From Humibacter ginsenosidimutans (lineage in GTDB: Bacteria; Actinomycetota; Actinomycetes; Actinomycetales; Microbacteriaceae), in assembly GCF_007859675.1 (NCBI RefSeq), contig NZ_CP042305.1, forward strand, positions 1,736,001 to 1,800,000: 64,000 nucleotides of DNA. The letters run 5' to 3'. This document shows, in pieces, positions 27,008 to 35,662 of the stretch. The translations under genes and the position numbers were made by a program. Positions within the stretch are counted from its first letter, which is position 1. Every line of letters begins with the position of its first letter. The notes below the pieces were generated by a model, which was not told the DNA's origin, ran no database searches, and saw only the letters and a list, made by a program, of their open reading frames with translations.

Positions 27008-27628
27008 TCATGCGAGCCCGCTGATGACGTGCTGGAGCGCGGCGATCTCGCCTTCGTCGGTGTAGGTCGGCACGCCGGCCGGGATGCCTTCGCCGATGTA
27101 GTGCGCGACGCCGCCGGAGACGTAGTAGCTGCCGCCGCGTCGTGCGCCCTTCTTGCCAATGATTCCGATGAGCATGTCTGTGGTTCCCTTCGTGTTGGTG
27201 CTGATGGTCGTGGTGGTGCCGAGGTTGACGACATCCCAGCCGCCGAGCCAGTCGGTCCATCCCTCGTAGTGGCGTCCGCCCCACGAGGCTTCGATGTCGG
27301 CGATGGTGGTGCGGCCGGTGAGGCCGGCCGAGGGCTTGTCGGTGGATGCGGCGTTCTGGCCGCCGAGCGAGTAGCAGATGTGCCCGTCCGCGGTGCCGTT
27401 CGAGAAGCGCAGGAGCGCGCCCGCGGGTGGGTTGCGGTCGCCGAGGTGTTTGCGGGATGCCGGGCACCGGTTCCACCAGTCCTTCGCGGTCTGGTAGGCG
27501 CCGGGGGCGTCGCTGGTGCCTGCGCCGATGGTGTCCCACACGGCTTCGAGGCACATGCCGGTGTCCCAGTGGCCGGCGGCGAGTAGTCGTGCTGCGCCGG
27601 CCTGCCCGTCGACTTTTCCGAGGCTCAT
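27008..27628 (-). CDS. Endolysin (Cys/His peptidase or amidase type)
   Basis: 206 residues. MCLEAVWDTIG with Cys26 and DGHICYSLGGQNAASTD with His83 give the Cys-His arrangement of CHAP/NlpC-like lysins of actinobacteriophages. The C-terminal part (about 155-206, GIIGKKGARRGGSYYVSGGVAHYIGEG) is a likely wall-binding module. It sits upstream of the holin-like gene. The exact bond cleaved cannot be read from sequence. Confidence 0.68.
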   Translation of the reverse strand: MSLGKVDGQAGAARLLAAGHWDTGMCLEAVWDTIGAGTSDAPGAYQTAKDWWNRCPASRKHLGDRNPPAGALLRFSNGTADGHICYSLGGQNAASTDKPSAGLTGRTTIADIEASWGGRHYEGWTDWLGGWDVVNLGTTTTISTNTKGTTDMLIGIIGKKGARRGGSYYVSGGVAHYIGEGIPAGVPTYTDEGEIAALQHVISGLA

Positions 27629-27786
27629 GATGCGGGTTCTCCTTCTGTGGTGGGGTCTGCGAGGTTGGTTTGGATGCCGGTGCTCGTGCCGACGATCGAG
27701 AACGTGTCACCGGCGATGTTGAGCACGGCATCCGGGGAGCTGATCGTCTGGTCGAGGGAGCCCGACACGATTCGGATCGTGGCCAT
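27625..27786 (-). CDS. Small phage protein, 53 aa
   Basis: Begins MATIRIVSGSLDQTISS and overlaps both neighbours by ATGA or a single base, so it belongs to the late operon. It lies between the S74 tail protein and the endolysin. No family recognised; the beta-rich pattern suggests a structural or adaptor role. Confidence 0.6.
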   Translation of the reverse strand: MATIRIVSGSLDQTISSPDAVLNIAGDTFSIVGTSTGIQTNLADPTTEGEPAS

Positions 27787-28583
27787 CACTGCACCTTCGC
27801 TTCGAGCGCGGCGATGCGTGCCTGCTGCTGCTGCACGATGGACCACAGCGCGGCGACGATCTTCTCGTAGTGGAGTCCCTGGAGGTCGCCGTCGGCGTTC
27901 GTGTACGTGAACTCGGGGATCCCGGCGTCGACGAAGTCGTCGGCGATGAAGCCGACTTCGGTGGGGGCGTCGTCGCCGAGCTCGGCCACGGCTGACTTGT
28001 AACGGAACTTCACCGGGCCGATACGCTGCAGCAGGTCGAGCGGATATACGACGGGCTGAATGTTCTGCTTGCTGCTGCGCACCGATGCCGACGCTCGCAG
28101 GGTGCCGTCGCCGTTGAAGTAGGCGGCGACGTAGTTGCTGCTGACCTGCGAGTTGCGGCCACCTGTCGAGATGAGGATGCCGCCTGCGACGGACAGGTTG
28201 CCGCCGTCGGTGTTGATCGTGCCGCCGTTGGTGTCGATCGCGTGCCCGGCGAGCTGCAGCGGGAACGTCGTCGCGTCGACCACGCACTGCACCTGCGTGC
28301 CGGACCACTTGAGCTGAATGTTGTTCGCTGATCCGGTCTTCACCGGCGTGTACCCGAGAGCGGGCTGCGCGCCGAGCGCGGTGAGCGCGTCGGCCGCGTT
28401 CGTGGCTCCGGTGCCGCCGGCCGTGACGGGCACTGCGCCGCCTGCGATGTTGGAGAAGTCTGTGCGCAGTCGGCCGGCGACGTAGTCGCGGGTCAGGTTG
28501 ATCTCGTCGTATCCCTGCCGTCGGTCGGCTGTGCCGGAAACGACTGCCATTCCGTCTGCTGCTGCGGCGTCGCCGTGTGCCAT
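27786..28583 (-). CDS. Tail fibre/spike protein with S74 intramolecular chaperone domain
   Basis: 265 residues. The C-terminal ~95 residues (SSKQNIQPV, KFRYKSAVAELGDDAPTEVGFIADDF, GLHYEKIVAALWSIVQQQQARI) form a peptidase S74 domain, which trimerises the spike and cleaves itself off at Ser (VRSSK). The front is beta-rich with a GGTGATNAADALTALG repeat-like motif of phage fibres. It probably contacts the host receptor. Follows the 584-aa minor tail protein by one base. Confidence 0.8.
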   Translation of the reverse strand: MAHGDAAAADGMAVVSGTADRRQGYDEINLTRDYVAGRLRTDFSNIAGGAVPVTAGGTGATNAADALTALGAQPALGYTPVKTGSANNIQLKWSGTQVQCVVDATTFPLQLAGHAIDTNGGTINTDGGNLSVAGGILISTGGRNSQVSSNYVAAYFNGDGTLRASASVRSSKQNIQPVVYPLDLLQRIGPVKFRYKSAVAELGDDAPTEVGFIADDFVDAGIPEFTYTNADGDLQGLHYEKIVAALWSIVQQQQARIAALEAKVQ

Positions 28584-28584
28584 C

Positions 28585-30339
28585 TCAAACCACCTCGCTA
28601 ATCCATGAGGCTCCGACCGGTGAGTCGAGCCAGGTTTCGTTTTCGGGAAGCTGTACCCACGCCGACGGCGGGGTGTCGATGAGTCCGCGCGTGCCGACGG
28701 TCATGGTGTCGGCCGAGAAGTCCCAGGACACGCTGGAGGCGTACCCGGTCTGATCGGTCGTGCCCGGCAGCGTGGCGGACGCTTCCATGCCGGGCGTTGC
28801 GGAGTAGTCGACGGCGGCAGTCAGATCGAGGGTGCGGCCTTGGCCTTGCACGCGGGAGAGGATGTACGCGGCCGCGCCGGGCCCAGGATAGGGGCGCGTG
28901 TATTGGACGAGCATGGTCTTTTGCGCGCTGTCTTCGGCAGCCGCGTCGTATGCGGTCTGCTGCGCGCCGGTGCTGTCGGTCCACGTGTACTTGACGACGA
29001 CGGCGTCGCACCATAGCGGTGTGCCGTCGGATGCGACCGCGTCGAGGCTGATCGTGTCGCTGGCCGAGTAGGCGTTGAAGCCGGTCGCCACGGTCACCCG
29101 ACCGTCGAGTGAGTATGTGTTGTCCACGAGCCGCCACACCCGCTGCTCGTCGCAGAACAGGCGTAGGTGGGCCTGGGTGAGCACGGGCCCTATGAAGTCC
29201 CATGCGTCGTCTCCGGGCTGCCAGGTGAGGGCGCTTGGGTCGCGGCTGACGAGCGGTGTGCGCGTGGAGGTGGATGCGTTCGCGTTGCCCGTCCACGTGT
29301 ACGTGTAGAACGCGGTCGCCGCGCTCGCGCCGTCCCAGTAGGCCAGCGGCGTGACGCCGTCTGTTTCCAGCCCGTCGCCCTCGACCAGGAGGAAGGCGTT
29401 CCACCGCACCTGGCCGATGGTGTTGCCGAGGTAGGCGCGACCGATCACGGCGGTCGCGTCGGCCGGCACCGTGAACGTCACGCCCACCTGGGTCGGGGTG
29501 TTCACAGTGTTCGGCAGCTGCGCGGAGTGGTACTCGACGGTGCCGCCGAGCGATGCCGCCGTGACGAAGATGGTGATGGTGCGCTCACGGGCACCCTGCG
29601 ACGTGCCGGTGCACTTCACCTTGACGTTGCCCCACCCGGAGAGCGTGTATGTCTTCCCCGCCTGTACGCCGTTCTGGAGTGCTGCCGTGTTCGGGTCGAG
29701 CTTGAGGTAGCTGTCGGCGGTGGTCGGGTTGTAGAGGTTGCCGCTGTGCGTGCCGGCGACGAACCAGCTCGTGTCCGCCTTGTCGACGGTGCAGTTCACG
29801 GCCGCGTATCCCTGCAGGGACGTGATGAACGTTGTGGCCGGGTCGGTCATCATGTTCGTCAGGGCGGTCGTCGTCGTGAAGTCGGCGTCTGCGTCCCCGG
29901 CGGCGAGGCTCGCGCCGATCTTCGCCAGCAGCACCTCATTGACGATTGACCGCACCGATGTCTGGTGTGCGAGCGCGGACGTGTCCGGCGTGGTCGAGAT
30001 GAGCCCGTACGACTGAAGCAGCGCCTCATCCGACGCGAGCGTGAGCTCCACCGTGTCCTCGTTGTGGTCGATGGAGAGCGACCGCACCGACAGGTTGAAC
30101 GTGCGGGACGACTGCGCGACGAACGCTCCGCCTGAGAGCGTGGAGCGTGCCGCACTGATCGTCACGCGGGCATCGCCGCGCGGGTCGAGTGCGGTCAGGG
30201 TCGCCGCGTTCGGCAGCGCGATCGTGAGGTCACTCTTCGCGTAGGGCGCCCAGGCCTCGTCCAGTGTCACGGACCCGGCCTTGACGTCGAGGGCGATGTC
30301 GCCGACGACGGCCGAGACAAGGTGCAGTGCGATCGTCAT
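28585..30339 (-). CDS. Minor tail protein
   Basis: 584 residues. The N-terminal part (1-130) looks like a tail-tip subunit that contacts the distal tail protein. A central segment (about 180-350) resembles a carbohydrate-binding jelly roll (KTYTLSGWGNVKVKC, TVPADATAVIGRAYL). The C-terminus is beta-rich and ends with the W-S-E-V-V strand. Position between the tape-measure/distal tail genes and the S74 fibre supports a baseplate role. Confidence 0.68.
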   Translation of the reverse strand: MTIALHLVSAVVGDIALDVKAGSVTLDEAWAPYAKSDLTIALPNAATLTALDPRGDARVTISAARSTLSGGAFVAQSSRTFNLSVRSLSIDHNEDTVELTLASDEALLQSYGLISTTPDTSALAHQTSVRSIVNEVLLAKIGASLAAGDADADFTTTTALTNMMTDPATTFITSLQGYAAVNCTVDKADTSWFVAGTHSGNLYNPTTADSYLKLDPNTAALQNGVQAGKTYTLSGWGNVKVKCTGTSQGARERTITIFVTAASLGGTVEYHSAQLPNTVNTPTQVGVTFTVPADATAVIGRAYLGNTIGQVRWNAFLLVEGDGLETDGVTPLAYWDGASAATAFYTYTWTGNANASTSTRTPLVSRDPSALTWQPGDDAWDFIGPVLTQAHLRLFCDEQRVWRLVDNTYSLDGRVTVATGFNAYSASDTISLDAVASDGTPLWCDAVVVKYTWTDSTGAQQTAYDAAAEDSAQKTMLVQYTRPYPGPGAAAYILSRVQGQGRTLDLTAAVDYSATPGMEASATLPGTTDQTGYASSVSWDFSADTMTVGTRGLIDTPPSAWVQLPENETWLDSPVGASWISEVV

Positions 30340-30698
30340 ACGCGCACCTCTTGGAAGTCGACGGCGACCAGCCAGCGGCGCAGGGTCTGCGTGTCGAGGG
30401 TGCGGTCGATCTTGCCGTCAGGTGCGAGCACGTACGTCATCGCGAGCGTGGTGAGACCGTCGGGCACGTAGGTGATGACGACGGCACCCGAGTGGAGTGC
30501 TTCGATCGCCTGCGCGGATGCCTCGTCAGCGCACAGGAACGTGATGGTGCCGGCGCGCAGGCCGGCGGGATACAGCGTCACGTCCTGGTCTGCGCGACCG
30601 ATCACGTCGTGCCCGATGTTGTGCGAGGGTCGCACGTGCTCGGGGCTGAGCACCCGTAGCGGGGTGAGCGTGGTGGTGCCGTCGCTTACGGTGGCCAT
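30336..30698 (-). CDS. Probable distal tail or minor tail protein
   Basis: 120 residues from ATG 30698. Compact beta-rich sequence (VLSPEHVRPSHNIGHDVIGRADQDVTLYPAGLRAGTITFLC) like the short tail-tip proteins that link tube and tip. It shares single or four-base overlaps with the tape measure gene and the minor tail gene. Confidence 0.55.
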   Translation of the reverse strand: MATVSDGTTTLTPLRVLSPEHVRPSHNIGHDVIGRADQDVTLYPAGLRAGTITFLCADEASAQAIEALHSGAVVITYVPDGLTTLAMTYVLAPDGKIDRTLDTQTLRRWLVAVDFQEVRV

Positions 30699-32167
30699 CA
30701 GAAGACTCGCCTTCCTGCCGAGGTGACGAACTCGACGCCGACGCGGATCGGTGCCTTGGAATTCCACTTGTCATAGGTGCGCTGCGCGTCGGAGTCGTCG
30801 GCACCGACCTTGACCTTGGGGCCGTCGATGGTCTTGGGCATGGCCTTCTTCGCGGCGTCGACGTACGCGCCGGAGTTGTCCTTGCCTGCCTCGCCCCAGA
30901 TCGTGCGGAGGTTCGCCTGCTGTGCTGCTGACGCGTTCTTGTAGGCGTCGAGCAGGATCGACGCCTGATCGGCGCCGAGTGATTCGATGTAGTTGGTGGC
31001 ATCCGCGCCCAGGCCGCCGCCGAGCGTCTTGAGGTTCTCCTGGTACTCCTGGAGCGCCTTCTGCTTCGCCTGCATCGCGGCGATGTACTTCGACGTGTCG
31101 AACACGCCGGTCTCGGAGTCCACGTAGTCATCGACGCTGCTGGCGGCATCGTCATAGGCGTCGTTGACGCCCTCGATGAGCTTCTGCTTCCGTTCCATGG
31201 CAGCAGCGCCAGTGTCGGCGTATTCCTGCTCTTCCTGGGCTGCGGCCTTGTTCTTCTTACGAACCGCTTCGAGGGCGGCGATCTGATCCTGGTAGCCCGA
31301 GACGGCCTTGTTGTTCGCGTTCGAGAGCGCCGAACCGAAGTTGCCATAGTCGGTGCTCGCCTCCGCGGCCTGTCGACTCAGCTTCTTGAGCATGGTGATC
31401 TGCTCATCGAGCTGGTCGCCCCCGGCGGCGTAGGCAAGCGCGAGGTCTTTGAACGGCACGCTGAGCTGCTTTGCCTGGTCGTGAATTTTCTTCAGGCTCA
31501 CGGCCGTGGGATCGGTCTCGGTAGCCATCTTCTTGAGCTGGTCCACGATGTAACCGATGGAGTGCTGACCCTTGGAGCCGGTCTCGATGAGGTCGGTCGC
31601 GAGGTCCGCCACGTCCTGGCGGAACTGCTGCGTGTCCTCATCTGCTTTGCCGAGGGCGCCGTTGATGAGCCCGATGCCGAGGGCGCCGGCCGCGCCGGCC
31701 GCGAGCCCGACGGGTCCGAGCGAGGCGACGAGTCCGCCGAGGGTGCCCTGGATGCCGTCTACGAATGACTGTGCTGAGCCGTCGAAGCTGGAGAAGGTCT
31801 CGGCGGCGTTCTGCTTCGCCTCGTCGCCGATCTCGTGAATGGTCTCCTTGGAGAGCTTGGTCTTCTCGCGGGTGCTCAGCTCGAAGCTGCGCCCGGTGTC
31901 GTCGTCGGCCTGCTTCGCTGCGCGTGCGGCTTTCTGGTAGTCGCGCTGCATCTGCTCGGTGGCCTGCCGAGTGTCGTCGCCGAGCTTGTCGGTGGCGCGC
32001 TGTGCGTCCTTCAGCTCGCGTTCGAGCTGGTCGGCACCCTTGTTCTTGCCGAGCCCTTCGAGCGCGTCGTCGGCGTCCTCTACGGGCTTGATGATGCCCA
32101 TGCGCACACCTTGCTCGAACAGGCGCGTGTCCATCGCGGCGGCGATGGTGTAGCCCTTGGATGCCAT
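30698..32167 (-). CDS. Tape measure protein
   Basis: 489 residues, very short for the family. A long charged helical N-terminus (about 40-110), a hydrophobic patch (about 141-170, LGGLVASLGPVGLAAGAAGALGIGLINGALG) and a helical remainder are typical. Taking about 0.15 nm per residue, the tail should be near 70 nm. It follows the tail tube genes, with no visible frameshifted chaperone gene (G/GT) between. Confidence 0.82.
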   Translation of the reverse strand: MASKGYTIAAAMDTRLFEQGVRMGIIKPVEDADDALEGLGKNKGADQLERELKDAQRATDKLGDDTRQATEQMQRDYQKAARAAKQADDDTGRSFELSTREKTKLSKETIHEIGDEAKQNAAETFSSFDGSAQSFVDGIQGTLGGLVASLGPVGLAAGAAGALGIGLINGALGKADEDTQQFRQDVADLATDLIETGSKGQHSIGYIVDQLKKMATETDPTAVSLKKIHDQAKQLSVPFKDLALAYAAGGDQLDEQITMLKKLSRQAAEASTDYGNFGSALSNANNKAVSGYQDQIAALEAVRKKNKAAAQEEQEYADTGAAAMERKQKLIEGVNDAYDDAASSVDDYVDSETGVFDTSKYIAAMQAKQKALQEYQENLKTLGGGLGADATNYIESLGADQASILLDAYKNASAAQQANLRTIWGEAGKDNSGAYVDAAKKAMPKTIDGPKVKVGADDSDAQRTYDKWNSKAPIRVGVEFVTSAGRRVF

Positions 32168-32667
32168 CAGTTCGTTTTCCCGTCGAGTGCGTCGTAGAGC
32201 GAGCGGCCACAGGTTTGGATCACGAGCGACGTGACGCGCGGGATCGCGTCGTCAACGGCGGGGAACACAACCTTGCCGGCCTGCTTGCGCGGGCCGAACG
32301 CGCTGCCTGCGCGTCGTAGGTAGCTCTTGCCCTTGGGGCTGTGGGTGGAGATGTACGAGCCGGGCGACATGCCGAACTCGGTTGCGGCGGCGAGCGTGCT
32401 CGCTGCGGTGCCCGTGCTGAGCTTGCCGGCGGTCGCTGACTTGAACTGGATGTTGCGCGCGGTGACGGCGACCTTCGCCGTGCGCACGAGCACAGCGGAC
32501 TGCAGTCTGGTCGTGGCCCGCTCGGCCAGCTCTTCTTTCCAGATCGGGGTAGCGTCCTGGCGTGCGGCGGCGAATAGGTGCCGGCGCGCGTCGGCATCGA
32601 CTCCCCGCAAGCGAATCAGGAGATCACGTAGCGGGGAGTCGATGAGGAGACTGATCTGGGCGGGCAT
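32167..32667 (-). CDS. Tail assembly protein (HK97 gp10-like)
   Basis: 166 residues. The N-terminal helical part and IQFKSATAGKLSTGTAASTLAAATEFG then SYLRRAGSAFGPRKQAGKVVFPAVDDAIPRV resemble neck or tail-completion proteins in this position. It overlaps the tape measure start by one base. Function by synteny. Confidence 0.55.
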   Translation of the reverse strand: MPAQISLLIDSPLRDLLIRLRGVDADARRHLFAAARQDATPIWKEELAERATTRLQSAVLVRTAKVAVTARNIQFKSATAGKLSTGTAASTLAAATEFGMSPGSYISTHSPKGKSYLRRAGSAFGPRKQAGKVVFPAVDDAIPRVTSLVIQTCGRSLYDALDGKTN

Positions 32668-32670
32668 GTG

Positions 32671-33114
32671 TCAGGCAGCCGCTCCGAAGTCGGGCTGGCC
32701 GAGCACGGGCAGTGTGCCGGACGAGGTTGCCACGGCGCCGATCTGACCGCCCATGCCGACGGGAACACCGATCACGTCGAACTCGGCGACCGATGCCGAC
32801 GTGTCGGAGAGGTTCGGCGTGAGCGTGAAGTGCAGCGTCTCCCCCACGTGCGAGTTGAGCACGTCCCACAGCGCGCCGGCCGTCGTGATGTCCTGCGCCA
32901 GCTCCAGCGAGCACGACCAGTCCGGGTCGGTGATGTCCTTGAAGACGGAATCGGGCGTGCCGCCCTGCCACGTCACGATCGACACGTTGGGGTCGACGGT
33001 GGCCTTGGAGATGTGGGCTTCGAAGTCGCCGAGGTCGGCGGGCTCGGCAGCCTTGGTCTTGATGTTGAGCTTGGGCCGCTTGAAGATGTACGGCTTGACG
33101 GCGATGACAGTCAC
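32671..33114 (-). CDS. Major tail (tube) protein
   Basis: 147 residues, beta-rich, with a WQGGTPDSVFKDITDPDWSCSLELAQD stretch typical of tail-tube subunits. GTG at 33114 follows AAGGAG at good distance. Position between the connector/terminator genes and the tape measure supports the call. Confidence 0.72.
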   Translation of the reverse strand: MTVIAVKPYIFKRPKLNIKTKAAEPADLGDFEAHISKATVDPNVSIVTWQGGTPDSVFKDITDPDWSCSLELAQDITTAGALWDVLNSHVGETLHFTLTPNLSDTSASVAEFDVIGVPVGMGGQIGAVATSSGTLPVLGQPDFGAAA

Positions 33115-33130
33115 GGTGGTGTGCTCCTTG

Positions 33131-33541
33131 TCAGTTGGTGGAGGTGAGGACAGCGAGGGAGACGCGCCACACGAGCTGGCCCGTCTCCATGCGCTGTTTC
33201 TTGGCGGTCGACCATGCGACCTGGTCGGCCTGGTCGACCGCGACGATGAGGTCGAGCACAGCCTTGTCGGCGTCGTCCTCGCCCTTCTTGTTGTCGGTGG
33301 ACGCGACAGAGACGACGAGGTCGAAGTCGCAGAACACGGTGCCCTGCGGCAGCGTCTGCCCGTTGTAGTCGGAGCTGATGCCGGTGAACTCGGTGTAGAG
33401 CACGGGCACGAGCTGCTTCGCTTGCGGAGTGTCAATGTTCGGCACCGTCTTCCAGTCGGCGGGCAGCACCGGCTTGAGCACGGCGTCGAGGGTGGCGCGC
33501 ACGTTGTCGAGCCGCGACGCGGCGATGGTGTCAGAGGACAT
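33131..33541 (-). CDS. Tail terminator-like protein
   Basis: 136 residues from ATG 33541. Position (between connector and tail tube) and pattern (LDAVLKPVLPADWKTVP...PVLYTEFTGIS, YNGQTLPQGTVFCDFDLVVSVAS) fit the small alpha/beta tail-terminator proteins of siphophages. Overlaps the upstream gene by 11 bases. Confidence 0.6.
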   Translation of the reverse strand: MSSDTIAASRLDNVRATLDAVLKPVLPADWKTVPNIDTPQAKQLVPVLYTEFTGISSDYNGQTLPQGTVFCDFDLVVSVASTDNKKGEDDADKAVLDLIVAVDQADQVAWSTAKKQRMETGQLVWRVSLAVLTSTN

Positions 33542-33890
33542 CGGGTTTCCCGTCGATGGGGCGGATGATGGTGCGGATCGTCTTGTCAAGCGGTCGCGGC
33601 GTGAAGCTGAACCCCTCGGGGCCGACATCGCCGGTCGGGCTGGCGCTGCCGGCGTTCCAGAGGTTGATGGTCTGCTGGAGCTGCGCGTACACGAGGCGGG
33701 CAGGCGGTGCCGCTTCCCAGTCCTCGCCGTCGGGCGGGGCGGGAGCGAACGCGAGCACCTGCGTCTGGGCCACGTCGAGGATCATGGCGAGCAGGTCGAG
33801 GTTTTCGACGGGTGCCTCAGGCCATGCCGCTTCGAGGCGCTCGACCTGTTCTTGCGGCTCGGTGGTGTACCAGGTGATGGTGGTGGCCAC
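33531..33890 (-). CDS. Head-tail connector protein
   Basis: 119 residues from GTG 33890, preceded by GGGAGCG. Largely helical with a conserved-looking LVYAQLQQTINLWNAGSA helix, like the adaptor proteins that follow the capsid gene. Ends inside the next gene (11-base overlap). Confidence 0.58.
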   Translation of the reverse strand: MATTITWYTTEPQEQVERLEAAWPEAPVENLDLLAMILDVAQTQVLAFAPAPPDGEDWEAAPPARLVYAQLQQTINLWNAGSASPTGDVGPEGFSFTPRPLDKTIRTIIRPIDGKPDVL

Positions 33891-33910
33891 GTGTTCGCTC
33901 CCGCCTATGC

Positions 33911-35662
33911 TCAGGCGCTCTTGGTGCCGACGAGCACGAGCGACTCGGGGCGTACGACGAACGTCTCGAGGTAGCCGATGACGGCCTTGTCGACGCCGCC
34001 CTGTGCGATGTTGAGGGCGTCGATCTGGATCGGCGTCTCTCCCTGCTCGCGGAACTCGATGGCGGCCTTCGCGCCGACGATGACCTGCGGCTTGGTGGCG
34101 TCGAGGCCGGCGAAGAAGCTGTCGGCCGCCTTCACGATCGTGACCTTGCCGTCGGCGTTCGCGTCGCCGGTGCCGGCCCCGATGCCGAATGACACGTACT
34201 CGGGCACGAGGTCCTTCGCCGTGTAGAGCAGCTGCTTCCACGCGGCCGGGTTGACGATCGAGAACGAGGCGGTGTCGTCGGCGTCATAGACGGCTTCGAT
34301 TCCCTGGATGACCATGCCCATCGCGCCCTCGTAGTCGTGCCCGTCGACGGACGGGTACGTGTCGGGTGCGACGAGGCGGTCGAGCGCTGCGGCGCTCTTC
34401 GAAGCGGCGAGGAAAACGCTGCTGAGCGCGTCCTCGTCGGTGATCTTCGCGTAGGAGTCGACGACGCCTTCGAAGAATGCCTGGAGCACCTCGGCTCCGC
34501 CTTCGAGGTCGTACCACTCCTGGGCGATGTCGGCGGCGTAGCCGTACGCCTGTCGGGTGCTGGAGGTGAGCGACGTGCTGGCGGTGCCGGAACCGATCGC
34601 CGCCTTGTTGCCGGCCCACTGGGTGACGAGTGCGGTGCCCTGCGCGAGCTTGAATCCCTTGCGCCCGCCGAGCTGGATGCCGCCGTACAGGTGCGTGAGC
34701 AGGTCGAGGTACTTGCGCTGGTAGCGCCGCCCCTGCCAGAGGCGGCCGACCCATGCGGGCTGGAGGATGCCGGAGTTGGCTCCGGTAAGTCCGCCGGCCT
34801 TCTCGACGGTGATGTCGGAGAGCGCGGCGAGCAGTGTGGTCGCGTCCTGGTAGGCGGGATCGTTGCTCGTGCCGGCCTTGATGGTCGCCATGCTGGCGAA
34901 CACGCTGCCGAGGTCAACGACGGGCTCTTTGGTCGGGGTGTTGCCGGTCGGTGCTCCGGCGAGCAGCGTGGACGCGACGGGGCGGACATTGCCGGGTGCG
35001 GCGTTGGCCATGATGGTTTCCTCCTCAGGGTCTTCCTCGTCGGTCTCTTCGACCGGCTCGGCGGGGTTGTCGTCGGGTTCTTCGACGGTGTTGGTGACGG
35101 TGGTCTCGGTCGTCGTGCTCGTGCCGTCGGCCGATGTGGTGGTGGTGGAGTCTTCGACGCGACGCCAGGTGACGCCGTTCTCGTCCACGTACTCGGACTC
35201 GTAGTGCCCGCTGGTCTCGGTGTCGTCGGCGGCGAGCAGCGTTGCGCCGTCGAAGGCGGGGTGCTCGACCACTGCACCGGCGAACAGGACCGCGCCGGGC
35301 AGCGCCTTGCCGCCACGGATGCGCACGTTGGCGACCTCGGCGGAGAGGTTCTTCCGCTTGCCGCTCTTGGCGTCCTGGTAGGCGCGTCGGCCGGCGGGCG
35401 TGTTCGCGAACTTGAACGAGCTGTAGACGCCGTCGGACTGTTCCCAGACTCGGGAGAACGCGCCGATGACGTTCTCGCGCTTGTGCTCGACGTTGAGGCT
35501 CATGCCTGTCACGTCGGACGGGAGCGCGATGTCGCCGGCCGAGAAGGTGAAGGTGCCGAGGCTCGATCGGGACTCGACCCCGTAGGGCACGAGCCGTCCG
35601 GTGGCGGTGAGGTCTTCGCCGGAAAAGTCGAGTGTTCCGGCGTCGATGATGACGGTATTCAT
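33911..35662 (-). CDS. Prohead protease-major capsid protein fusion
   Basis: 583 residues. Residues 1-150 form an S78-type protease with His60 (LNVEHKRENVIGAFS) and Ser107 (KRKNLSAEVANV). A highly acidic Thr/Glu linker follows (about 150-215), then an HK97-fold capsid protein from about 218 (P-domain and long spine helix YGYAADIAQEWYDLEGGAEVLQAFFEG). Inside the frame, GAGGAGG stands eight bases before an ATG at 35011 (MANAAPGNV), so free capsid protein of 366 residues could also be made. Protease and capsid are normally separate genes. Confidence 0.85.
   Translation of the reverse strand: MNTVIIDAGTLDFSGEDLTATGRLVPYGVESRSSLGTFTFSAGDIALPSDVTGMSLNVEHKRENVIGAFSRVWEQSDGVYSSFKFANTPAGRRAYQDAKSGKRKNLSAEVANVRIRGGKALPGAVLFAGAVVEHPAFDGATLLAADDTETSGHYESEYVDENGVTWRRVEDSTTTTSADGTSTTTETTVTNTVEEPDDNPAEPVEETDEEDPEEETIMANAAPGNVRPVASTLLAGAPTGNTPTKEPVVDLGSVFASMATIKAGTSNDPAYQDATTLLAALSDITVEKAGGLTGANSGILQPAWVGRLWQGRRYQRKYLDLLTHLYGGIQLGGRKGFKLAQGTALVTQWAGNKAAIGSGTASTSLTSSTRQAYGYAADIAQEWYDLEGGAEVLQAFFEGVVDSYAKITDEDALSSVFLAASKSAAALDRLVAPDTYPSVDGHDYEGAMGMVIQGIEAVYDADDTASFSIVNPAAWKQLLYTAKDLVPEYVSFGIGAGTGDANADGKVTIVKAADSFFAGLDATKPQVIVGAKAAIEFREQGETPIQIDALNIAQGGVDKAVIGYLETFVVRPESLVLVGTKSA
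35021..35027 (-). promoter_or_regulatory. Internal ribosome binding site for free capsid protein
   Basis: Minus-strand GAGGAGG inside the fusion gene, eight bases before the ATG at 35011-35009 that begins the capsid part (MANAA). It would allow many capsid subunits per protease fusion. Confidence 0.55.
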
